From assembly GCF_014174395.1 (NCBI RefSeq), contig NZ_JABEQD010000023.1, positions 1 to 34,392 of the forward strand: DNA of 34,392 bases. The letters run 5' to 3'. The translations under genes were made by a program, and so were the position numbers. The DNA comes from Gluconacetobacter aggeris (GTDB lineage: Bacteria; Pseudomonadota; Alphaproteobacteria; Acetobacterales; Acetobacteraceae). Positions 16,341 to 24,351 of the stretch are shown one piece after another. Numbering within the stretch: position 1 is the stretch's first letter; each line of letters opens with the position of its first letter. Below the pieces are notes generated by a model. It made no database searches. It was not told the origin of the DNA and was given only the letters and a program-made list of their open reading frames with translations.

Positions 16341-18827
16341 ATGAGAGTCGAGCAGGCGATATACGGTGAGGTGCGCGGCGGGCATGCTATGCGGCTGGCC
16401 AGCGACCGCAGCCGCGTTCCCGCCGAGCTGGCGTCGCGCCTCGACCTGCCCGACACAGCGCCTCCCGGGGTGGAGTGGTCACCCTTCGTCAGCGGCTTCC
16501 CACACGGCGACCGCTACGTCCTTGCCCGCACCTTCGCCGACCCGACGGCATCCCGGGCCGGGATGGTCCTCTCCCATGCTGTCATCGCTCCCCTCGAAGA
16601 AGTGACAACGATGGCTGACCTGCGGCCGCTTATCGCGCTGCTGATCGCGGCGCCCGAGCCGCCCGATGCGATTCAAGAGTGCGACGTGCCCACGTCCACG
16701 CTGGCGGCGCCCACGGCCGCGGACTTGGTACCGGCAGCCGAGGCCCTGACTACCAGGGGAACCGGGCCTGTGGTGCGGGTCGGCGTTCAAGGGTTTGAAG
16801 ACTTAGCCGTCGCCTTGTGGTTCCACCTCTGGCCCGAACTCCGCGCCCGGTTCGCGTTTCGGCTGAGCTTCGGTCCGCATGATGTGGTCGATGTGCCCCA
16901 GCCGTCGCTCATCTGCACACCCACCGCATTGGCGGCCCGCTGGACGGGTCATCGTATCATCGGGACCTCTGGTTCGGCCCCTGTCTCACGCGCGGCTGCG
17001 ATCTTGAGCGGAGGCGCGGAGGCCGAACCTAGCCTCGCTTTCGCCCAGGAGATCGGGGCGCGACTGGACCGCTTCGCGGACTTGCCCCTGCTCGAGCGCG
17101 CCTTTGAGCTCGGCTCCTCCTCGAGCCCGAGCTTTGACGACTGCGTAGCCGTCCTTCGGCTCGTCGAGCGCCTCTCGCCCGATCCCACCATGGGTACGGC
17201 AGGCAAGGCAAAGCTGATCGAGAGGCTCGCCTCGAGACTGCACGGTGCCGCGGTGGGGGGCATTCTCCTGCTCAGAAACCTGAGCACAACGGGACTCCCG
17301 GCCGCGAGCACGCTATGGACAGGCCTCGAATCTTGGGCGGTCGCAAACAAGTTCCCACAAGCTGATGATCCGGCCATGTTGTCCGCGATCGACGACGCCC
17401 TTTCGGCCACGACCGCGGTCGAACCGTGGCGCAGGGCGGTCCTCGCGGGAGTCGTTGCCGTAGCGCGCTCGACTTCGTGTGGGTTTTCGGCGGCGTTTTG
17501 GCGTTGGGCTGAGACTCGACCTGCTACGCTGAAAGCGCTGGCCGACCACCTCCCGCAGGATGGAGGTTTAGAAGCTCGGCTGTCTGACGCCGTACCTCGT
17601 AAGATCAGTCACGACGCCGGCAAAGCGGTTACGGGCATCGCACTCATGAAGGGATGGCTTCGCCTACACGGGGCTGCTGCCGGTGCGAGCCTCTCGCCAA
17701 GCGAGGCAGTCCGCCAACAGCTCTCTGTCGATGCCGATCCGGGCAACCTCGACGGGCTCAGAGCCGCGTTGCGGACCGCTACGCCGGCGCAGTCGCTCGC
17801 GATAGCGCTCGACACGGCTGAGCCGCGCATCCTGCACATCGCGGCCGAGGAGGTCGCGCGAAAGCCCCAGCTCTTGAAGGATGTCGATTTCAGCACCCTG
17901 CCGGCGCAGCAGCTTTGGGCTCAGGCCCTTGCCGCCAACGCCGAAGCGTGGCGGGGGCCAACCGACCCGCAGCGCTCCTTTATTTCGGTCGTCGAAAAGC
18001 ACCTCGACGGGGGCACCGTTGATCAAGAGCTGATCACGGTACTCGCCAAGAGCCCCTTGGCCGACCTGAGCGGCTATGCCCGTCGCGCCGAGGTCTGGCC
18101 GCGGCTCGCGGATCCCACCCGGACCAACCTCCTGAAAGCCACAGCCAGCGGCTGGCTCGATCGTGCCTCGACGGGTGACGTCGTCCGCGCACCGGACCCG
18201 CAGCTTGAAGCTGCAATCCTCACAGGTGATCGCCTAGACAGCATACTGCGGACGCTGGCGCCGACCGGCGTCAGCACCGTCGCCAGGATCGTCTCCGCCC
18301 TGCCAGGGGTTGACGAGCACCGCTTCCTCCGCTGGCTGGGGAGTTGGGCGGTGGCGCGACGATCACTGCGGTCGGATGATGCGGAGATGCTCGGTCGCCT
18401 GGTCCTTGACCGCCGCTGGCGCAGCGCCGTCGATGAGCTAGTCCGCCTCGCGCGCATGGGGCGCGACGACGTTAAGCCGGCGCTCAGGGTGTGCCATGAT
18501 ATGATAGGTATCTTCACGCGGTGGACGCTCGGGCTATCGGTAGTCTCCTACGAGGAAAAGTGGACAGTCCTGGAGGACCTTGCCGCCGACCTCTACCCAA
18601 ATGGGCCCGATTACAACGAAATCTGGGGTCGAGCCGGTGGACGAGACGCAGACCTGCAGAGCTTCGGTAGCGGGCGGTCCCGATGGCGGGATGCGATCGG
18701 GCAAATGAGGCGGGGCAGAGGACCTCGACCTGCTCAACTGCTCGATGAGATGAAGCGGGATTTTCCCCACAGTGATCAAGTTCGCTATCTCGCCAGCGAT
18801 CCCGATCTCGGAAAAGGTTACCGGTAA
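16341..18827 (+). CDS. GAP1-like (GTPase-associated protein 1) with C-terminal effector-associated domain, 828 aa
   Basis: The N-terminus, QAIYGEVRGGHAMRLAS with later RYVLARTFADPTASRAGMVLSHA, matches the GAP1 N-terminal domain as I recall it (a QxxYG...GH start). A long helical middle with no enzyme motif fits the GAP1 M and C domains. The last ~90 residues (about 738-818) form a separate effector-associated domain with LADLYP-like (LAADLYP), EIWGRAGG, GSGRSRW and DFPH motifs. The same domain ends the caspase encoded next. In the family, GAP1 is proposed to couple the GTPases to an effector through such homotypic contacts. Eighteen bases separate it from both neighbours. I infer that it is the platform that recruits the caspase. 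Confidence 0.85.
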   Translation: MRVEQAIYGEVRGGHAMRLASDRSRVPAELASRLDLPDTAPPGVEWSPFVSGFPHGDRYVLARTFADPTASRAGMVLSHAVIAPLEEVTTMADLRPLIALLIAAPEPPDAIQECDVPTSTLAAPTAADLVPAAEALTTRGTGPVVRVGVQGFEDLAVALWFHLWPELRARFAFRLSFGPHDVVDVPQPSLICTPTALAARWTGHRIIGTSGSAPVSRAAAILSGGAEAEPSLAFAQEIGARLDRFADLPLLERAFELGSSSSPSFDDCVAVLRLVERLSPDPTMGTAGKAKLIERLASRLHGAAVGGILLLRNLSTTGLPAASTLWTGLESWAVANKFPQADDPAMLSAIDDALSATTAVEPWRRAVLAGVVAVARSTSCGFSAAFWRWAETRPATLKALADHLPQDGGLEARLSDAVPRKISHDAGKAVTGIALMKGWLRLHGAAAGASLSPSEAVRQQLSVDADPGNLDGLRAALRTATPAQSLAIALDTAEPRILHIAAEEVARKPQLLKDVDFSTLPAQQLWAQALAANAEAWRGPTDPQRSFISVVEKHLDGGTVDQELITVLAKSPLADLSGYARRAEVWPRLADPTRTNLLKATASGWLDRASTGDVVRAPDPQLEAAILTGDRLDSILRTLAPTGVSTVARIVSALPGVDEHRFLRWLGSWAVARRSLRSDDAEMLGRLVLDRRWRSAVDELVRLARMGRDDVKPALRVCHDMIGIFTRWTLGLSVVSYEEKWTVLEDLAADLYPNGPDYNEIWGRAGGRDADLQSFGSGRSRWRDAIGQMRRGRGPRPAQLLDEMKRDFPHSDQVRYLASDPDLGKGYR

Positions 18828-18845
18828 TATGCTGCGAGTGCGACT

Positions 18846-19958
18846 ATGAACGACGATAATCGACCTAAGCCAATCGAAAAGGCCGGCTTCTCGGATGGGC
18901 ACGCCTTGTTGGTGGCCGTCGCGGCCTACCCCAAGGTATCGCCATTGCCCCCTGCGGTGATCAATGACGCTCGCGAGGTGACCGCCGTCCTGACCTCTCC
19001 TGCGTATTGCGGCTACGACCCAAAGAACGTGACGACGCTACTGGACAGCGAAGCCACGCTTGAAGCGATCCGTCGCGAACTCAGCGCGCTCGCCAGCCGC
19101 GCCAAGCCTGACGATACGGTCATGATCTTCTTCTCTGGGCACGGCGCGCGCCTTGGCGATCCGAACGGTCCTGAGAGCGCGCTGATGCCAGTCGATTGCG
19201 ATCCGGGCGATGTATCGGCAACCGTTCTGTTGGAGACCGAGTTATCTTCCCTGCTGGCCGACATCAAGGCTCAACGCCTCGTCGTCTTTATCGACGCTTG
19301 TCATTCCGGTGGAGCCGGTAGCTTCAAGGCAGTCGGGAACATCGCTGGTCTTGGCTTCAGCGAAAAGTCGTTGGACCGATTGGCGCAAGGGACCGGTCGC
19401 GTCCTGATCGCATCGTCGCGAGCTTCCGAAACCTCGCTCGTGCTCCTAGGCGCGAGCAACAGCCTTTTCACCGAGCACCTCGTGGGCGCTTTGCGAGGCG
19501 CGGCACGCACCCATGGCGACGGCTTGATCCGCATCTTCGAGATTTTCAACTACGTTGCCGAGAAGGTCCGTGGCGCAGCACCGGGACGGCAGCACCCGAT
19601 CTTCAAGGCAAGCGATCTGGAAGACAACTTTCCCGTCGCGCTCGATCGAGGAGGCGCCAAGGGCATAGCCGCCCATCAGAACCCCGCCGTATCTGGCGGC
19701 ATCTGGCGGGAGCTTGAGAACATACTCGCCGACCTGTACCCGGCAGGCCCTCTGGATCAAGAAATCTGGGCGCGTGCGGGCGGTGATGTTTCCCGTCTTC
19801 GCCTGACCGGCACGGGACGTGCCAGCTGGTTCGCAGCGATTCAAACCCTTCAACGGGGTGGTGGTGGTGCCCATATTAGTCAGAGTGCTCTAGTTCAAGC
19901 AGCCCTTCAGGATTTCCCTCACCACCTCGCACTGACACAAATGTCGCAGCGAAGCTAA
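18846..19958 (+). CDS. caspase-like (C14) protease with C-terminal effector-associated domain, 370 aa
   Basis: The N-terminal ~260 residues are a metacaspase/caspase-type domain: LLVAVAAYP near residue 21, INDAREVTAVL, the catalytic His in FFSGHGAR (H99) and the catalytic Cys in FIDACHSGGAG (C152). Residues 285-365 form an effector-associated domain (LADLYP, EIWARAGG, GTGRASW, DFPH) that closely resembles the one at the end of the GAP1 protein. It is the last gene of the cassette and the only clear effector. The protease would be held inactive and released or oligomerised through EAD-EAD contact, then cleave host proteins to cause arrest or death. That outcome is inferred from the family. There is no signal peptide. 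Confidence 0.92.
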   Translation: MNDDNRPKPIEKAGFSDGHALLVAVAAYPKVSPLPPAVINDAREVTAVLTSPAYCGYDPKNVTTLLDSEATLEAIRRELSALASRAKPDDTVMIFFSGHGARLGDPNGPESALMPVDCDPGDVSATVLLETELSSLLADIKAQRLVVFIDACHSGGAGSFKAVGNIAGLGFSEKSLDRLAQGTGRVLIASSRASETSLVLLGASNSLFTEHLVGALRGAARTHGDGLIRIFEIFNYVAEKVRGAAPGRQHPIFKASDLEDNFPVALDRGGAKGIAAHQNPAVSGGIWRELENILADLYPAGPLDQEIWARAGGDVSRLRLTGTGRASWFAAIQTLQRGGGGAHISQSALVQAALQDFPHHLALTQMSQRS

Positions 19959-20400
19959 CCTTCTGCAGGTAAGCAGAACATCGGCAGGCGGACAAATGTC
20001 CGCTCGCAGGTTGCGCCAGGAATGGATGAACGTCGACACCTTAGTTGCCAAAACGACCACAGATACTTTCCTGCCGTAGCAATGTCTGCTCTAGAGTGCG
20101 TGACCCAAGATAAAGAGCGGCGGGGTTGGGGGCGCATGTCGGTCCCAAGCATCGTGCATGTGATGGCAGCTTCTTGCTTACCGCGTCCGTCAGCGTAAAT
20201 TCCGCTTCCTTCCCCCGAAATGGCCGTTCGCCGCGTTATCGCAAATGCGGTGAGCCGGCATGCCCTGTGGATAAACGATTCGCTATCGGACGGTGCGCGC
20301 GATATGGTGCCTTGACGCCGAGAGGGGGCAAGGCCGCCGGGCTTGGACCTCGCCTGTTTTCTGAATCGCGTCTGGTTGTTCTTCCTCGCGGGAGCCGCCA
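19959..20400. other. non-coding gap between cargo operon and tniA
   Basis: About 440 bases without a credible gene. Just after the caspase stop lies a weak hairpin, TTCTGC/GCAGAA at 19961-19978. A second palindrome, GCGGACA-AA-TGTCCGC at 19988-20003, has perfect 7-base arms and may be an operator or terminator. A single TGTGGATAA at 20266-20274 equals the DnaA-box consensus on the other strand, but it stands alone. The gap should contain the tniA promoter; I saw no clear one. Confidence 0.45.
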
Positions 20401-22068
20401 ATGCAACAGTCCGCCAAGTCCAGGCGATCCGTTCTCGATGTAAGCAGCGCCGCGTGGGAGCTGGCCACCAAACGAAGCGAAGTTCTGCGTCCGCTGGTCG
20501 AGGCCGATCGCACCAGTAGGCTGGAGATTGCGCTTGCGGCACAGCGCCTGGGACTCAGCATCCAGCATACCTATCGTCTGATCAAGAAGCTCAAGGAAGA
20601 GCCGACGGCCTCGGCTCTGGTGCATCGGTCGCGCGGCCCGCGGCCTGGCAGCAAGCGCCTGCCGGATGCCGTGGAACGGCTGATCACGGTGGCGGTGGAG
20701 AAGAGCTACCAGCAGCGGGAAAAGCCAACGCTGAAGCGGGTCTACCGCGAGCTTTGCCAGGAGTGTCGGGCGGTAGGTCGCAGGCCGCCGTCGATGAAGG
20801 CGTTCCGGGCCCGGGTAGCGGTGGCCGACCTGAAAAAACTGGTGCGTCGCCGAGAAGGGCCTGTGGCGGCGGACGCGCGATTTCATCAGATCAGAGGCAG
20901 CCTGGAGGCGGCACAGCCGCTGCAAATAGTCCAGATCGACCATACCAAGGTCGATCTGATGCTGGTCGATGACCTCACGCGCAGCAGCATCGGCCGTCCG
21001 TGGCTGACCCTGGTCCTGGATGTCCATACCAGGATGGTGCTCGGCTTCCTGCTGTCGCTGGAGGCACCGAGTGCAGCGTCAGTGGCGCTGGCCGTGACGC
21101 AGGCGGTGCTGCCCAAGGACGGATGGCGCGCCGAACGGCTGATCGAGCAGAGCTGGCCGACCGCGGGGATTCCGACCGCGATTCATGTCGACAACGGTGC
21201 CGAATTCCACAGTCGTGCTTTCGAGCGCGGCTGTGCCCAGCACGGGATCGAGGTCCTCTACCGTCCGCCGGCAACCCCGCGCTATGGGGGGCACATCGAG
21301 CGGTTGATGGGCACGCTGATGGGGCGGATCCAGGCCCTGCCGGGCACCACCTTTTCGAACGTGGTGGCCAAGGGGGATTATCCCGCGGAGGCGCGGGCCT
21401 GCCTGTCCTTTCGCGAATTCGAACGGATCCTGGCGCTGGAGGTGCTGGGCCCCTATCACAACGAGATCCACCGTAGCCTTGGCTGTCCGCCGGCGGCGCG
21501 CTGGGCCAAGGCGACCCAAGGGGGCTCCCTGCGGCATCCGGTCGACGACCAGGGCTTCCTGCTCGATTTTCTGCCCTTCCAGGAGCGGGTGGTGCGCCGG
21601 GACGGCGTGCGGTTGTTCAACATCCAGTATCAGGACGGCGCACTGGCGCATCTGCTGGGACAGCCCGCAACGAAAATGCGGGTGAAATATGACCCGCGCA
21701 ACCTGGCGGCGGTGTTCGTGGAGCTGCCGGACGGCGATCATGTGCGCGTGCCCTATGCCGATCTGCGCCGGGCCCCGATCACCCTGTGGGAACATCGGGA
21801 GGCGGTGCGGGCGCTGCGGGACGAGGGCCGCCGCTCGGTTGATGAGCACGCAATCTTTGGCGCGATTGCAGCCCAGCGGGCCATTCTCGACGAGGCGAGG
21901 GGGGTGAGCCGCCAGGCGAGGCGTAACGCGGTCCGTCGCGAGATGGCGCATACGACGACCGTGCGGGGTGAGGCTGCCCCCGAGGCGGGGCACCTGCCGG
22001 CCGCAGACGACGACGCGCGGATTCCGCTGCCGCCACCCGGCATGACCAGCGGCGTGGAGATCTGGTGA
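20401..22068 (+). CDS. tniA: TniA / TnsB-family DDE transposase, 555 aa
   Basis: This is the catalytic transposase of the element (Mu/TnsB/TniA retroviral-integrase fold). Catalytic residues appear as D180 in QIDHT, D264 in HVDNGAEF and E300 in GGHIERL, giving the expected D-35-E spacing. An N-terminal helix-turn-helix region (LEIALAAQRLGLSIQHTYRL, residues 41-60) precedes the core, and a Mu-C-like beta region follows near residue 400. The length of 555 residues is typical. The ATG has GGGAG six bases upstream. It would bind the ~20-bp end repeats and perform strand transfer. The stop overlaps the start of tniB. Confidence 0.93.
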   Translation: MQQSAKSRRSVLDVSSAAWELATKRSEVLRPLVEADRTSRLEIALAAQRLGLSIQHTYRLIKKLKEEPTASALVHRSRGPRPGSKRLPDAVERLITVAVEKSYQQREKPTLKRVYRELCQECRAVGRRPPSMKAFRARVAVADLKKLVRRREGPVAADARFHQIRGSLEAAQPLQIVQIDHTKVDLMLVDDLTRSSIGRPWLTLVLDVHTRMVLGFLLSLEAPSAASVALAVTQAVLPKDGWRAERLIEQSWPTAGIPTAIHVDNGAEFHSRAFERGCAQHGIEVLYRPPATPRYGGHIERLMGTLMGRIQALPGTTFSNVVAKGDYPAEARACLSFREFERILALEVLGPYHNEIHRSLGCPPAARWAKATQGGSLRHPVDDQGFLLDFLPFQERVVRRDGVRLFNIQYQDGALAHLLGQPATKMRVKYDPRNLAAVFVELPDGDHVRVPYADLRRAPITLWEHREAVRALRDEGRRSVDEHAIFGAIAAQRAILDEARGVSRQARRNAVRREMAHTTTVRGEAAPEAGHLPAADDDARIPLPPPGMTSGVEIW

Positions 22069-22994
22069 CCATGCGAGATGCCGAGTGGTCGCACCTCCCG
22101 GAAGACGTGAGACCGTTGGCCGCCCTGGATGCCGAGCAGCGGATCGCGCACATCCGCGCCAAGCGCTGGGTCGATTATCCCCATGCCGCGCGGGTGCTGG
22201 GCCGACTGGAAGAAATCTATGCCCAGCCGCGCTCGGAGCGAATGGAAAATCTGTTGCTGATCGGCCAGAGCGGCATGGGCAAGACGACGCTGATCCGCAA
22301 ATTCGAACGTCAGTCGTCGGTGGTGATCAAGGGGGTCGGCACTTTCCGCCTGCAGCCGGTGGTGGTCATGCTGATGCCGCATGATCCGACCGGTCCCCGC
22401 TTCTTCTCGCAGTTGCTCAAGGCGGTCGGGGTGCCGCCGATCGACACGTTCGAAGTCGGTGCCCCGCGGGAATCCACGGTGCTTCGGGTGCTGGCGGAAC
22501 TGCAGACCAAGGTCATTGTCATCGACGAGCTGAATTCGGTCCTGGCCGCGTCGCCGCGGCAGCAACGCAGATTTCTGCAGTTGCTGCGGTGGCTGTCGAA
22601 TGAACTGCGGGTGGCGCTGGTTGGTGTCGGCGTGCCGGAGACCCGGCACGCCCTGCTGTCCGACGACCAGCTGCGCAGCCGGTTCATGAACCTCGACCTG
22701 CCGGAATGGGAGGAGGGGGCGGAGTTGACCCGGTTTGTCACCCGCCTGATCTGGAGCCTGCCGTTGCGGGGCCCGTCGCCGATCGACTCCCCCCGGGTGA
22801 TGCAGCTGCTGGTCGGTCGTACCGGCGGAATCACGCTGGGGATCTGCAAGGCGATCGAGCGGGCGGCGATCGCGGCGATCCGTTCCGGTGCCGAGCGGGT
22901 GGACTATGGCGCCCTGCAGAGCCAGGAGGTGTGGGATGGGCTTGAGCCGCCGCCGGCGACCGTCAGACGCCGGCAGCGGAGCGGGCGCGGGTAA
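22065..22994 (+). CDS. tniB: TniB-family AAA+ ATPase, 309 aa
   Basis: This is the transposition regulator ATPase that links target choice to the transposase. Walker A is GQSGMGKTT near residues 67-75 and Walker B is IVIDELN near 151-157, followed by a sensor-like segment VALVGVGVPETRHAL. These are the standard features of TniB/TnsC-type proteins. The GTG at 22065 overlaps the tniA stop (GTGA), and an ATG six bases later is a possible alternative start. Its stop shares one base with the tniQ start, so all three tni genes are coupled. Confidence 0.93.
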   Translation: MTMRDAEWSHLPEDVRPLAALDAEQRIAHIRAKRWVDYPHAARVLGRLEEIYAQPRSERMENLLLIGQSGMGKTTLIRKFERQSSVVIKGVGTFRLQPVVVMLMPHDPTGPRFFSQLLKAVGVPPIDTFEVGAPRESTVLRVLAELQTKVIVIDELNSVLAASPRQQRRFLQLLRWLSNELRVALVGVGVPETRHALLSDDQLRSRFMNLDLPEWEEGAELTRFVTRLIWSLPLRGPSPIDSPRVMQLLVGRTGGITLGICKAIERAAIAAIRSGAERVDYGALQSQEVWDGLEPPPATVRRRQRSGRG

Positions 22995-24019
22995 TGGCGC
23001 TCCGCGGGTTGCCGATCGTACCCGCGCCGTTCCGCGGCGAGGTGCTGTCGTCCTGGCTCGCCAGGCTGGCGGCACGCTACGACCTGCGCGCCAGCCATCT
23101 CCTCAGCCATGTCGGCTGCGATATGCCTGATGCCCGGGCGCTGGATTGGTGCGCGGCGCCGAGGGTGGACCGGGCGCTCGCCCGCGTCACCGGCGTCAGC
23201 GTGCAACGGCTTGCCGGGATGCGCTGCGGCGGGGCGGAGGCTTGGCTATGGGATCGGCCAGCGCCGGCATGGTGCCGGACGTGTCTACAGGCGGATCTGC
23301 TGGCGGGCGGAGAGACCTGGGAACGCCGGGCGTGGCGGAGTGGAGCGACGGCGCTCTGTGACCGCCACGGCCAACTGCTGGAAGAGGCCTGCCCCTGCTG
23401 CGGCAAGCGCGGAACGGGCTGTCTGTTTCAGAGCCAGGAAGGGAGGGTGCGCGCCCACTGTGCGACGCGGGATAAGCCGGTAAGCCTGTGGCGGCAGCGG
23501 CCGCCGCCGGGGTTGCCCTGGGGGCTGTGCCTTGATCCGCTGATGGCCCGCGCCATTGCTGGGCTGCAACGTGACCTGGGCCGGAGCCTGGGCGGCCGGC
23601 CATTGCAGGCTCGATGGCGCGGCGTGACGTGGGCGGCCGAGCTGCCGGCGCTGGTGGGGGATATTCTGCTGATGGTCGTGTTGACCCTTGGTCTGCGACT
23701 GCAGGCTGCGCCGCCGTTGTGGTGGCTGCAGCAGCGTGCGGACTGGCGCAGCGACTTCTCCTTCACGCCAGCGATGGTGCCGCTTGAACTGGCCGGAGGT
23801 GTTCTCGCGCTGGCGGCCATCATGCTGGGCGATCCGGACCGGTTTGCGGTCACCGACGGCCGCGTTGCCTGGTCTCCGTCGGGGATCGCGCAGGAACGCC
23901 AACCATGCAGCGTTGAGCGCTTTCTGGCCTGGCTGGATCCGGGGGTGGCCGGCTGGGGCCGGCGGCGGCTCGCCGGCGTTGGGGCCAGTAACCGAATTAA
24001 GGGCTCTTTTTCGCCTTAA
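22994..24019 (+). CDS. tniQ: TniQ-family target-selection protein, 341 aa
   Basis: The protein starts with the TniQ signature region PIVPAPFRGEVLSSWLARLA, followed by LSHVG and the zinc-binding pairs AWCRTCL near residue 91 and ACPCCGKRG near residue 132, with H124 between them (CDRHGQLLEE). In Tn5053/Tn402 and Tn7-like systems TniQ/TnsD proteins help choose the target site. At 341 residues it is on the short side. The last 26 bases overlap two of the right-end repeats, so coding and end functions share DNA. The start shares one base with the tniB stop. Confidence 0.9.
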   Translation: MALRGLPIVPAPFRGEVLSSWLARLAARYDLRASHLLSHVGCDMPDARALDWCAAPRVDRALARVTGVSVQRLAGMRCGGAEAWLWDRPAPAWCRTCLQADLLAGGETWERRAWRSGATALCDRHGQLLEEACPCCGKRGTGCLFQSQEGRVRAHCATRDKPVSLWRQRPPPGLPWGLCLDPLMARAIAGLQRDLGRSLGGRPLQARWRGVTWAAELPALVGDILLMVVLTLGLRLQAAPPLWWLQQRADWRSDFSFTPAMVPLELAGGVLALAAIMLGDPDRFAVTDGRVAWSPSGIAQERQPCSVERFLAWLDPGVAGWGRRRLAGVGASNRIKGSFSP

Positions 24020-24110
24020 CCAGGGGAATCTTTCTCCTGATTAAGGGGAATTTCCTGCAGCCTGGGGCCGCGGCGGACCGGGCGTTCTCGCCATTAAGGA
24101 GATTTCGACA
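23994..24110 (-). repeat. right transposon end with four transposase-binding-like repeats
   Basis: Reading inward on the minus strand from 24110, the terminal repeat (24091-24110) is followed by copies at 24036-24055, 24012-24034 and 23994-24012. The shared core on the minus strand is (G)AAATTCCCCTTAAT with variations. Cores are about 53, 21 and 21-22 bases apart, mirroring the left end (48, 20, 20). The two innermost copies overlap the end of tniQ. Confidence 0.8.
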
Positions 24111-24351
24111 ATTTTCGCCGGCAGTATGGCCGGCTTACGTATGTCCGACAAGAGACATTATCGGACATACAGTGCGCGGGAAAAGAGGGGAGGGGGCGGA
24201 GACGGAACGGCGGAATCCTCGGCCGCATATCTCCATTGACCGGCAGACCAGGTGTTAAGAACGAATCAATGCTGATCAATGGCGAATTGCCATACTGATT
24301 TCCCTGTCCTACCCTCAGTCGGCCGGCAGGCGCGCCGGGATGAGGAGCAGG
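24111..24351. other. non-coding leader of the RES operon, right flank of the transposon
   Basis: The region holds the 32-bp inverted repeat at 24139-24170 and then no recognisable gene up to the RES start. A TTGACC hexamer at 24236-24241 could be a -35, but no well-placed -10 follows. Before the transposon arrived, this DNA was probably the divergent spacer between the recombinase operon (now ending at 12684) and the RES operon. Confidence 0.5.
24139..24170. promoter_or_regulatory. 32-bp inverted repeat, possible recombination site or operator
   Basis: GTATGTCCGA and TCGGACATAC are perfect 10-base inverted arms around the 12-base spacer CAAGAGACATTA. There is no T-run, so it is not an obvious terminator. 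It begins 28 bases outside the transposon's right end, between a recombinase operon and a recombinase-like operon. It could be a core site for the tyrosine recombinase or an operator. Confidence 0.55.

Larger units (their letters stand above)
12775..24110. mobile_element. Tn402/Tn5053-like (TniABQ) transposon carrying a GTPase-caspase cassette
   Basis: The boundaries are set by the inward-facing ends TGTCGAATTCCCCC at 12775 and, on the minus strand, TGTCGAAATCTCC from 24110. Each end has a terminal repeat, a gap of about 50 bases, then three internal repeats about 20 bases apart, as expected for TnsB/TniA-type multi-site ends. The flanks are TTTTT on the left and ATTTT on the right; an exact ATTTT duplication is present if one extra T at 12774 is allowed, so a 5-bp target duplication is likely but not clean. 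The length is 11,336 bp. tniA, tniB and tniQ lie at the right, and the five-gene conflict cassette fills the left. No resolvase gene (tniR) is present. Confidence 0.85.

Noticed and set aside
20266-20274. DnaA box TGTGGATAA as part of a second origin
   Set aside because: It is a single copy with no AT-rich segment or repeats around it, and it lies inside a transposon. A chance match is likely.
21079-23075. Long minus-strand frames opposite tniA and tniB
   Set aside because: Shadows with no recognisable motifs. The plus strand has intact DDE and AAA motifs.
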